Shown one piece after another: positions 1 through 5,667 of a DNA stretch of 8,876 nucleotides; within the stretch, counting starts at the first letter, position 1, and each line of letters begins with the position of its first letter. The notes beneath the pieces were generated by a model. It saw only the letters and a list, made by a program, of their open reading frames with translations. It was not told the DNA's origin and ran no database searches. The DNA lies in NCBI GenBank assembly GCA_021160885.1, contig JAGHBR010000468.1, positions 1 through 8,876 of the forward strand. Reading direction: 5' to 3'. Position numbers and translations under genes: made by a program. The DNA is from Caldisericaceae bacterium (GTDB taxonomy: Bacteria > Calditrichota > Calditrichia > Calditrichales > Calditrichaceae).

Positions 1-328
1 AATGGGCTTTGCGAAAACGGCTTAGAGTGCTATGGTCTGGCTGTTGGTTGCCGGTAATGTACATGTAGCGCGTATCATATTTGCACAGCTCTTCCAGCTT
101 GCGGGTGCTGGTTATGCCGTTACTGTAAGCATAAAACCACAAGGCAAGCATCATATCCGGGGCGTAGGAATCCCCTCCTTGCGAGATATAACGTGCGTAA
201 AGTGCATTCAGATCGAGCTACGAAACCAAATGCACCACAAAGCGACTCTTGGCATCATCCCGAGCAAAATCATCAACGCTATAGCCCAGTAGGTTCATTT
301 GAGATCGATTATATGGTAGAAATCCCAT
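1..328 (-). pseudogene. IS transposase N-terminal part (DUF772 / IS1182-like), nonsense-interrupted, cut by window edge
   Basis: Reading the minus strand from the ATG at 328-326 gives 109 codons in one frame to the window edge. The protein starts MGFLPYNRSQMNLLGYS and later contains ARYISQGGDSYAPDMM, YAYSNGITSTRKLEELC and QQPDHSTLSRFRK. This layout (PDMM, an alanine/tyrosine-rich helix, STRKLEELC, PDHSTLSRFR) is typical of the N-terminal DUF772 domain of IS1182-like and some IS5-like DDE transposases, which cut and move their own insertion sequence. A ribosome binding site (AGGA on the minus strand, 339-336) sits 7 bases before the start. Codon 37 (220-218) is TAG, between HLVS and LDLNALYARY, where a sense codon (CAG or GAG by one base change) is expected. 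The frame is otherwise intact, so the copy is probably recently inactivated. The catalytic domain lies outside the window. Exact IS family is uncertain. Confidence 0.85.
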
Positions 329-384
329 CAAAAGTTCCTGTTCTTTCTGATCAATTCACTACCCTAAATTTACAAATTTTACCA

Positions 385-401
385 ATTTGGTTAAACCAAA
401 T
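385..401. repeat. Near-perfect palindrome ATTTGGTT-A-AACCAAAT
   Basis: Two 8-base arms pair perfectly around a single central A. The palindrome lies 57 bases upstream of the transposase start. It could be an operator or part of an insertion-sequence end. The sequence does not decide between these. Confidence 0.6.
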
Positions 402-436
402 CTGCAACAGCCTGGTAGGCGTGATGGTAGAAGGTA

Positions 437-478
437 ATTTCGTATTTCGAAATTCGAGTTTCGGATTTTTAATTTTAG
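437..478. repeat. Degenerate 7-base tandem repeat (about ATTTCGA)
   Basis: Read in steps of seven, the plus strand gives ATTTCGT, ATTTCGA, AATTCGA, GTTTCGG, then the decayed units ATTTTTA and ATTTTAG. The TTCG core recurs exactly every 7 bases in the first four units. Units 1-3 include the 10-base palindrome ATTTCGAAAT (444-453). It resembles intergenic heptanucleotide repeats known from other bacteria, such as cyanobacterial STRRs, but membership in any named family is not shown. Confidence 0.6.
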
Positions 479-552
479 TGATTGGGCACCCCCAGGCCGA
501 TAGCGTCGGCTGCCACAATTGCCTCAAAAAAGCAGCACCTAATGACGTGCAT
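475..552 (-). CDS. Possible 25-residue small ORF, doubtful
   Basis: On the minus strand an ATG at 552-550 opens 25 codons ending in TAA (477-475). The peptide contains EAIVAADAIGLGVPNH. A good ribosome binding site (AGAGGA on the minus strand, 567-562) sits 9 bases upstream. The 7-base repeat begins right after the stop. The peptide is too short to assign to a family. It may be a real small gene, the relic tail of a lost gene, or chance coding in a GC-rich patch. Confidence 0.2.
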   Translation of the reverse strand: MHVIRCCFFEAIVAADAIGLGVPNH

Positions 553-580
553 TTGAATTAATCCTCTCTGTCCATTAAAT
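553..580 (+). promoter_or_regulatory. Weak candidate promoter for rnhB operon
   Basis: TTGAAT (553-558) and TTAAAT (575-580) are separated by 16 bases in the AT-rich tract 37 bases before the rnhB start. This is the only reasonable sigma-70-like pair seen ahead of the gene train. The tract is AT-rich enough for a chance match. Confidence 0.3.
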
Positions 581-616
581 TAAATTCCTGATGATACACA
601 AAAACAGGTACTAAAG

Positions 617-1294
617 TTGGCTAAATCAAGCGGGTCGCGATCTGAAAATTTATTCGATTTTGACCAAACATTTCGGCAGCAAGGGATTCAATATTTGTGT
701 GGTGTTGACGAAGCCGGACGCGGCCCGTTGGCCGGTCCTGTGGTCGCTGCTGCCGTCATATTAAATCCTCAGCAAAAAATTGAAGACATTGATGATTCTA
801 AAAAGCTGACCGCCGAGAAACGTCAGAAACTGGCTGTCCAAATCAAAGAAAAGGCGTTGGCTTTTGGGATTGGTCTGGCCACTGTAGAAGAGATTCAACA
901 AAAAAATATTTTAAAAGCGACTTTTTTGGCCATGCAGCGGGCAGTCGAAAAATTAAAAATTACACCAGATTATTTATTGATTGACGGGCGTGATTTCCCA
1001 CAGTTGTTCGACAAAAACAGGCAACAACCGCTGGTGGGGCAGGCCGTTATTGGTGGGGATCATTTGTCGCAAAGCATTGCCGCGGCCAGCATTCTGGCCA
1101 AGGTCTATCGGGACGAAATGATGATGGATTACGCGCAGCGTTACCCACAATACGGCTTCGAGAAGCACAAAGGATATGCCACGCGCGAACATCAGCAGAA
1201 CATCCTGAAGTTTGGCCCCTGTCCCATCCATCGTCATCGATTTTTACGAAAATTGCTAAATCGACAGGCTAATCTGTTTGAAGCGGAAATGTAA
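617..1294 (+). CDS. rnhB: Ribonuclease HII
   Basis: RNase HII cuts the RNA strand of RNA/DNA hybrids and nicks at single ribonucleotides in duplex DNA, starting ribonucleotide excision repair in the cytoplasm. The 225-residue protein has the family signature GVDEAGRGPLAGP (29-41), with catalytic D31 and E32, then LIDG with D123 and GGDHLSQSIAAASILAKV with D148. The D31-to-D123 spacing equals the D16-to-D108 spacing in the E. coli enzyme. YGFEKHKGYATREH (179-192) is the conserved C-terminal block. The start is TTG: an in-frame stop at 581-583 leaves no ATG or GTG upstream, and AGG (606-608) sits 8 bases ahead. About 15 residues precede the E. coli-like N-terminus. It heads the gene train, 5 bases before aroK. 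Confidence 0.97.
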   Translation: MAKSSGSRSENLFDFDQTFRQQGIQYLCGVDEAGRGPLAGPVVAAAVILNPQQKIEDIDDSKKLTAEKRQKLAVQIKEKALAFGIGLATVEEIQQKNILKATFLAMQRAVEKLKITPDYLLIDGRDFPQLFDKNRQQPLVGQAVIGGDHLSQSIAAASILAKVYRDEMMMDYAQRYPQYGFEKHKGYATREHQQNILKFGPCPIHRHRFLRKLLNRQANLFEAEM

Positions 1295-1299
1295 GCAAA

Positions 1300-1851
1300 A
1301 TGGCGAAGCGACACATTTTTTTAACCGGTTTCATGGGAGCCGGTAAATCAAAAATCGGAAAACATTTGGCTGAACTGTTACAATGGCCCTTTGTGGATAC
1401 CGACAAAGAGATTGAAAAGCTAACTTGCAAAACGGTTCGTCAGATTTTTGAACAGGATGGCGAAGTCGTTTTTCGTGAATTGGAGAAGGAAATGATTCGC
1501 AAGCTGGCCTTACAGCCGCAAGCGATGATAATCGCACTGGGGGGCGGCGCACTTAACAATCCTCAATCATTTGAGCTTGTCCATAAATCCGGCTGGGTGG
1601 TTTATCTGAAAAGTTCACCAAAAGCCATTTTGCAACGGGTGGCGCACTCCACCAAGCGACCGTTGCTGGACGTGGATGTAACTGATGAGGAAAGAAAGAG
1701 AGCGATTTTACTGCAGCGCATTAGCGAGCTGTTAAAAAAACGCGAAAACATTTACCTGCAGGCTAATATTGTGCTGGATCGCGATGGGCTGGAAGCCGAG
1801 CAGGTAGCTGAAAAATTACTGGAACAAATTAAACTTTTCTGGAAAACGTAG
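1300..1851 (+). CDS. aroK: Shikimate kinase
   Basis: This enzyme phosphorylates the 3-hydroxyl of shikimate with ATP, the fifth step of the shikimate pathway to chorismate and aromatic amino acids. The 183-residue protein is the usual size. It shows the Walker A loop GFMGAGKS (10-17), the shikimate-binding D33/D35 pair in FVDTDKEIE, R59 in the FRELE block, the GGG loop (81-83), RPLL (120-123) in the lid region, and KKRENIY (146-152) with R148. All expected binding residues are present. It starts 5 bases after rnhB and ends 1 base before aroB. No strong ribosome binding site is visible (GGA at 1285-1287), so translation is probably coupled to rnhB. AroL-type kinases are not separable from AroK by sequence alone; the aroB neighbour supports AroK. 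Confidence 0.96.
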   Translation: MAKRHIFLTGFMGAGKSKIGKHLAELLQWPFVDTDKEIEKLTCKTVRQIFEQDGEVVFRELEKEMIRKLALQPQAMIIALGGGALNNPQSFELVHKSGWVVYLKSSPKAILQRVAHSTKRPLLDVDVTDEERKRAILLQRISELLKKRENIYLQANIVLDRDGLEAEQVAEKLLEQIKLFWKT

Positions 1852-1852
1852 A

Positions 1853-2941
1853 ATGGAACAAATAGAAGTTAAGCTAAGCCATAGCCAATATCCGATTTTT
1901 GTTGGCGCCGGCATCTGGCCGCAATTCGGACAGGTGCTAAAACAATTCTACCAGGGGAATCAGATTGCAGTAATTAGCAATCAAACCATCTGGCGCCTGC
2001 ACGGTGACAAACTGGAAAGCCAGTTGCCGGCCGAGGCCCAAAAGCGCGTCTTTTTTGTGCCGGATGGCGAAAAGGCCAAATCGTTTGAACATTTACAGAA
2101 TCTGTACAGCCAACTGTTGGAAAATCGTTTTGAACGGGGCAGCCTGGTTATTGGCTTTGGCGGTGGCGTGATTGGCGATTTGGCCGGCTTTGTGGCGGCC
2201 ACCTTTTTAAGAGGCGTCCATTTCGTTCAATATCCCACCACCTTGCTGGCACAGGTGGACAGCAGCATTGGCGGCAAGGTGGGAATTAATCACTCCATGG
2301 GCAAAAATTTAATAGGCGCCTTTAAGCAACCGTTGTTTGTCTTTAGCGATGCGGCTTTACTGCAAACCCTGCCCGATGCGGAAATCCGTTGTGGTCTGGG
2401 TGAGGTGATTAAATACGGACTTTCTTTGGATCCGGAATTGTTCGAATATCTGGAAAGCCATTTGCCACAGGCTCTGGAAAAAGACGAAGGGGTGCTAAAT
2501 CATTTGATCCGAAAATCGGCCCAGATTAAAGCTAATATTGTCATGCAGGATGAAAAAGAAGCCAATCTGCGCATGGTTCTCAATTTTGGTCACACCTTTG
2601 GCCATGCCCTGGAAGCCGATTACCAGTTTAGCACCTTAAAACATGGCGAGGCCGTGGCCTTAGGCATGAAGTGCGCCTTGCATTTTGCCCGCTTGCAGGG
2701 CTTTTTAAACAAAGCAAATTACGATCGCGGACTTCAATTACTAAACCGCATGCCCATTCCTTTTGATGCGCAACAACTCAATCGCGAACGCCTGGTGGAG
2801 CGCATGACGCTCGACAAAAAAGTAAAAGGTGGTAAAATCAGGCTGGTGCTTATTAAAGCCATCGGCCAGCACTTTTTTCATACAGTAGAAGATGTTTCGC
2901 TCTTAAAAAAGGCTTTTGAAATTTTGGAAAAGGATTATTGA
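1853..2941 (+). CDS. aroB: 3-dehydroquinate synthase
   Basis: AroB converts DAHP to 3-dehydroquinate, the second shikimate-pathway step, using NAD and a divalent metal. The 362-residue length is standard. Visible blocks are DGEKAKS (71-77), GGGVIGDLAGFVAATFLRG (103-121), the PTTLLAQVDSSIGGKVGIN stretch (128-146) with KNLIGAF (151-157), GEVIK (183-187) and NFGHTFGHALE (244-254). The metal ligands are E184, H247 and H264, the positions expected in the family. The start is 1 base after the aroK stop. Its TGA stop shares its final A with the start of the next gene, which points to translational coupling. aroK-aroB adjacency is a very common bacterial pairing. Confidence 0.98.
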   Translation: MEQIEVKLSHSQYPIFVGAGIWPQFGQVLKQFYQGNQIAVISNQTIWRLHGDKLESQLPAEAQKRVFFVPDGEKAKSFEHLQNLYSQLLENRFERGSLVIGFGGGVIGDLAGFVAATFLRGVHFVQYPTTLLAQVDSSIGGKVGINHSMGKNLIGAFKQPLFVFSDAALLQTLPDAEIRCGLGEVIKYGLSLDPELFEYLESHLPQALEKDEGVLNHLIRKSAQIKANIVMQDEKEANLRMVLNFGHTFGHALEADYQFSTLKHGEAVALGMKCALHFARLQGFLNKANYDRGLQLLNRMPIPFDAQQLNRERLVERMTLDKKVKGGKIRLVLIKAIGQHFFHTVEDVSLLKKAFEILEKDY

Positions 2942-3708
2942 TGCGTGTTACTTTCTTAGGTACCGGAACTTCCGGCGGGGTGCCGATGATTAATTGCGAT
3001 TGCGCCGTGTGCCGTTCCGACAATCCCAAAAACAAACGTTTACGTTGTTCGGTAATGGTTGAAGTTGATGGCAAACACTTGCTGATTGACACTTCCATGG
3101 ACATGCGTCAGCAGTTTCTGCGCTTTCCGTTTCCCAAAATCGATGCTATTTTGTACACCCACGCTCATGCCGACCACATCTTTGGTCTGGATGAAATCAG
3201 GCGTTTTAATTACCTGCAAAAAGAACGCATTCCTGCTTACGGCAACCGGTCGACTCTTGAACGGTTACTAAAAGTGTTTGACTATGCCTTTCAGGATTCA
3301 GACAAAGATATTTTGCCAGGTATCCCCAATCTTTCGGCACATTTAATTGAAAAGACCACTGAAATCAAAAGCGTGCCGGTCACGCCGGTGCCATTGCTTC
3401 ACGGACAGGGAGAAACCCTGGGCTACCGGATTGGCAATTTTGCTTATTGCACCGATGTGACTAAAATTCCGGAGTCAAGCTTTGCGCTGCTTAAAAATCT
3501 TGATATTTTAGTGCTGGATGCCTTGCGCGAGAAACCACATCCTTCGCACATGTCTCTAGATGAAGCCATTGCGGTAGCTCAAAAGATAGAGGCAAAGCAA
3601 ACCTATTTTACACACATGAATCACATTATTGATCATGAACGCCACAGCCGGCTTTTACCAGAGCACATGGCTTTTGCCTACGACGGCTTAAGGCTTGAGT
3701 TAGAGTAA
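2941..3708 (+). CDS. MBL-fold metal-dependent hydrolase, PhnP-like (COG1235)
   Basis: The 255-residue protein opens MRVTFLGTGTSGGVP, the hallmark of PhnP/COG1235 metallo-beta-lactamase-fold phosphodiesterases. It has the metal motif THAHADH (73-79), further likely ligands H154 and D172, and the late block THMNHIIDH (224-232). Cysteines C19, C21 and C24 (CxCxxC) and C36 resemble the structural zinc site of PhnP. PhnP hydrolyses cyclic phosphate esters, but no phosphonate genes lie nearby, so the substrate here is unknown. The ATG at 2941 is chosen over an in-frame TTG at 2938 because AGGA (2931-2934) is 6 bases ahead and it forms a TGATG junction with aroB. Its place inside an aro cluster may be simple co-transcription or a linked repair or salvage role; that is inference. 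Confidence 0.9.
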   Translation: MRVTFLGTGTSGGVPMINCDCAVCRSDNPKNKRLRCSVMVEVDGKHLLIDTSMDMRQQFLRFPFPKIDAILYTHAHADHIFGLDEIRRFNYLQKERIPAYGNRSTLERLLKVFDYAFQDSDKDILPGIPNLSAHLIEKTTEIKSVPVTPVPLLHGQGETLGYRIGNFAYCTDVTKIPESSFALLKNLDILVLDALREKPHPSHMSLDEAIAVAQKIEAKQTYFTHMNHIIDHERHSRLLPEHMAFAYDGLRLELE

Positions 3709-3710
3709 AC

Positions 3711-3734
3711 TTTCTTAAATGAAAGATTAAGAAA
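3711..3734. repeat. Inverted repeat in the gap before aroQ
   Basis: TTTCTTAA (3711-3718) and TTAAGAAA (3727-3734) are perfect 8-base arms around an 8-base loop, just after the hydrolase stop. An alternative hairpin, CTTTC (3710-3714) with GAAAG (3721-3725), shares bases and would exclude the first. There is no T-run, so it is not a standard intrinsic terminator. It could be a weak RNA stem or an operator. Confidence 0.5.
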
Positions 3735-3750
3735 ATAAAATCGACAACCA

Positions 3751-3755
3751 GGAGG
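3751..3755 (+). promoter_or_regulatory. Strong ribosome binding site of aroQ
   Basis: GGAGG lies 7 bases before the aroQ ATG at 3763. It is the strongest Shine-Dalgarno sequence in the window. It fixes that start over a second in-frame ATG at 3769 and suggests aroQ is translated independently of the upstream gene. Confidence 0.8.
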
Positions 3756-3762
3756 CCAGCAA

Positions 3763-4191
3763 ATGAAAATGCTAATCATTCACGGGCCAAACCTCAATCT
3801 TTTAGGGCATCGGAAGCCGGAAATTTACGGTAACCAAACCCTGGACCAGCTCAATCAGAAGATTAAAAACCACTTTCCGGAACTGGAATTAGAATTTTTT
3901 CAGAGCAATCACGAAGGGGAATTGATCGACAAAATACACCAGGCCATGGAAGTGTTTGACGGCATTGTGCTTAACGCCGGTGCCTTAACGCACTACTCCT
4001 ACAGCTTACGCGATGCCATTGAAGCCTGTCACATTCCGGTGGTTGAGGTACATTTGAGCAACATTGCCGGGCGGGAAGGCTTCCGCCGTGAGTCGGTTAT
4101 TTCAGAGGTATGTCTGGGCACCATCTCCGGGTTTGGTGTGACCAGCTATCTGCTTGGGGTTCAGGCTTTAAAAGAACACCTAAAACATTAG
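3763..4191 (+). CDS. aroQ: 3-dehydroquinate dehydratase, type II
   Basis: AroQ removes water from 3-dehydroquinate to give 3-dehydroshikimate, the third shikimate step, directly using the AroB product. The 142-residue length is that of the type II (dodecameric, non-Schiff-base) enzymes. The sequence shows GPNLNLLG (8-15), R17 with KPEIYG and catalytic Y22 (18-23), NAGALTHYSYSLRDA (71-85) with N71 and H77, and EVHLSNIAGREGFRRES (95-111) with catalytic H97 plus R104 and R108. A72 replaces the proline often found in the NPGA motif, a common variant. It follows the hydrolase after a 54-base gap and ends 6 bases before the flippase gene. No type I enzyme signature is present. Confidence 0.97.
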   Translation: MKMLIIHGPNLNLLGHRKPEIYGNQTLDQLNQKIKNHFPELELEFFQSNHEGELIDKIHQAMEVFDGIVLNAGALTHYSYSLRDAIEACHIPVVEVHLSNIAGREGFRRESVISEVCLGTISGFGVTSYLLGVQALKEHLKH

Positions 4192-4197
4192 TCATTC

Positions 4198-5667
4198 ATG
4201 ATTGACCATTTAAAAAATTTAGCCAGGCATTCATCGGTTTACACCATCAGCACCTTTGTCCAGCGGGCGCTGGGCTTTGTCATGCTGCCTATTTACACCA
4301 ATCCTTCTTACCTGGCTTCACGCAGTGAATATGGCGATTTAACGCTGGTTTACACTTTTACGGCCTTCATGACCATCATTTACCTTTATGGCATGGATGC
4401 GGCCATTCTGCGTTATTTTTTCCTGGGTAAATACAGGCGGGAAGAGGTCTATTCTACCGGCTTCTGGGCTGTGCTGGTTAATGCCCTGTTTTTGTCTATG
4501 GTAATTTTTCTTTTTGCCCCGCAGTTAGGTGAAATAATCTTTGGTAGCCTGAAATACCAACGACTCATTCAGCTTACTGCTGTCATTCTGCTTTTTGATT
4601 CCGTGGGCAATTTGCCCTACCTGGTACTGCGTGCCGAAGAAAAATCGCTGCATTTTTCGGCCTTCCGTATTGGGCGCTTTTTGCTGGAATTGGCGCTTAA
4701 TATCGTGTTTGTCGTTTTTCTGAAAAAAGGCGTGCTGGGCATTTTGTACGCAAACGCCATCGCGTCCATTGCCAATTTGCTGGCCATGTTGCCCTTTCAA
4801 AAAAAATATCTGCGAAAAATCTGGCGGTGGCCGGTGCTTAAAACACTGCTATTGTTTGGCCTGCCCATGATTCCCAACGGCGTGGCCTATTTAACGGTGG
4901 AAGTCAGCGACAAATTTTTGATGCGCTTTTTGCTCAATAAAGATTTGCTTGGCTTGTACAGCGCCAATTACAAGTTCGGCTCCATTTTATTGCTGGTAGT
5001 TATCGCCTTTCGCAATGCCTGGCAGCCTTTTTTTTTGAAGCTGGCTAAAGAAGCCAACGCCCGCCAGATTTACGCCCGGGTGCTGACTTATTTTACGCTG
5101 TTCGGCGCCTTACTGATTGTGACGGCCAGTTTTTTCATCGAATATCTGTTAAAAATTCCCCTTGGCGCCAATCACCACATCATGAACAAACCTTACTGGC
5201 CGGGCATTAAGATCATTCCCATTGTGCTAACAGCGTACCTCTTTTACGGCATATACGTCAATCTGACCGTTGGCGTTTACATTCAGAAAAAAACGCGTTA
5301 CATGGCGCTGTTTACCGGTCTGGCGGCCATTACTAATGTAGGCAGTAACTTTTACCTGATGCCCCATTACGGCATTATGGGCGCGGCCGTAGCCACCCTG
5401 CTCAGTTATCTGGTAATGGCCATAACCATTTTTGTGGCTAATCAAAAAATTTACTACGTACCTTACGAATACGGGCGCCTTGCTTTCATTTTGTTTTATC
5501 TGACCGGGATGCTAACAATTTTCTACCTTTTTTCACCGACCTGGCCGCTACGTTTGCTGATTGTAGCTTTGACGCCTGTCCTGTTTTACCTGTTCCGCTT
5601 TTTCAAAAAAGAAGAGCTTGCCTTTTTACTGCAAACGGTTAAAAAAGCAGGGAAAGGTCAGGCATGA
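4198..5667 (+). CDS. Polysaccharide/lipid-linked glycan flippase (MOP superfamily, Wzx-like)
   Basis: The 489-residue protein is almost wholly hydrophobic. I count about 14 membrane segments, roughly at 14-33, 47-66, 88-107, 122-145, 160-176, 180-200, 214-235, 262-278, 295-318, 338-360, 369-387, 392-414, 428-446 and 450-467. Length, helix count and the opening (SSVYTISTFVQRALGFVMLPIY) fit the polysaccharide-biosynthesis branch of the MOP exporter superfamily, which flips undecaprenyl-linked sugars across the inner membrane. The last helix is followed by a basic tail. Substrate cannot be read from sequence; its 4-base ATGA overlap with lpxK suggests an LPS or other surface glycan. MurJ is an alternative, but the protein looks more like Wzx/RfbX. 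The start has no clear ribosome binding site and lies 6 bases after aroQ. Confidence 0.87.
   Translation: MIDHLKNLARHSSVYTISTFVQRALGFVMLPIYTNPSYLASRSEYGDLTLVYTFTAFMTIIYLYGMDAAILRYFFLGKYRREEVYSTGFWAVLVNALFLSMVIFLFAPQLGEIIFGSLKYQRLIQLTAVILLFDSVGNLPYLVLRAEEKSLHFSAFRIGRFLLELALNIVFVVFLKKGVLGILYANAIASIANLLAMLPFQKKYLRKIWRWPVLKTLLLFGLPMIPNGVAYLTVEVSDKFLMRFLLNKDLLGLYSANYKFGSILLLVVIAFRNAWQPFFLKLAKEANARQIYARVLTYFTLFGALLIVTASFFIEYLLKIPLGANHHIMNKPYWPGIKIIPIVLTAYLFYGIYVNLTVGVYIQKKTRYMALFTGLAAITNVGSNFYLMPHYGIMGAAVATLLSYLVMAITIFVANQKIYYVPYEYGRLAFILFYLTGMLTIFYLFSPTWPLRLLIVALTPVLFYLFRFFKKEELAFLLQTVKKAGKGQA

Larger units (their letters stand above)
1..412 (-). mobile_element. Partial insertion sequence (transposase 5' end plus leader)
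   Basis: The minus-strand transposase fragment shows that an insertion sequence enters the window from the left edge. Its upstream end must lie between 329 and the rnhB start at 617. A plausible terminus is near 402-412, where the minus strand reads CTGTTGCAGATTTGG and runs into a palindrome at 385-401. This boundary is an inference: the other end of the element is not in the window, so neither matching terminal repeats nor a target duplication can be shown. Confidence 0.4.
329..616. other. Non-coding region between IS transposase and rnhB
   Basis: This stretch holds no convincing protein gene. From left to right it contains the transposase ribosome binding site, a palindrome (385-401), a short inverted repeat GCCT/AGGC (410-420), a degenerate 7-base repeat (437-478), a GC-rich patch (485-515) able to form the 5-bp hairpin GCCGA/TCGGC, and an AT-rich tract (553-600) that may hold the promoter for rnhB. 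A plus-strand frame open across 193-561 has no family resemblance and overlaps the transposase antisense, so it is not called. Confidence 0.6.

Noticed and set aside
32..292. Plus-strand open frame of 86 codons
   Set aside because: It is antisense to the transposase fragment, whose minus-strand product has clear family motifs; the plus-strand product has none.
437..478. CRISPR array
   Set aside because: The unit is 7 bases with no spacers; it is a simple tandem repeat.
496..510. GCCGA/TCGGC hairpin as a terminator
   Set aside because: The stem is only 5 bp and has no adjacent T-run on the plus strand or on the minus strand.
193..561. Plus-strand open frame of 122 codons
   Set aside because: It runs antisense through the transposase start and then through AT-rich and repeat DNA. 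The product is low in family-like features and has no good ribosome binding site.
974..1237. Minus-strand open frame within rnhB
   Set aside because: It is a shadow of a strongly supported gene; the product has no recognisable motif. The same applies to minus-strand frames at 1331-1552, 1981-2202, 2853-3104, 4525-4800 and 5227-5445.
2938..2940. TTG start for the PhnP-like hydrolase
   Set aside because: It adds one residue and is only 3 bases from the AGGA; the ATG at 2941 has correct spacing and the usual MRVTFLGTG opening.
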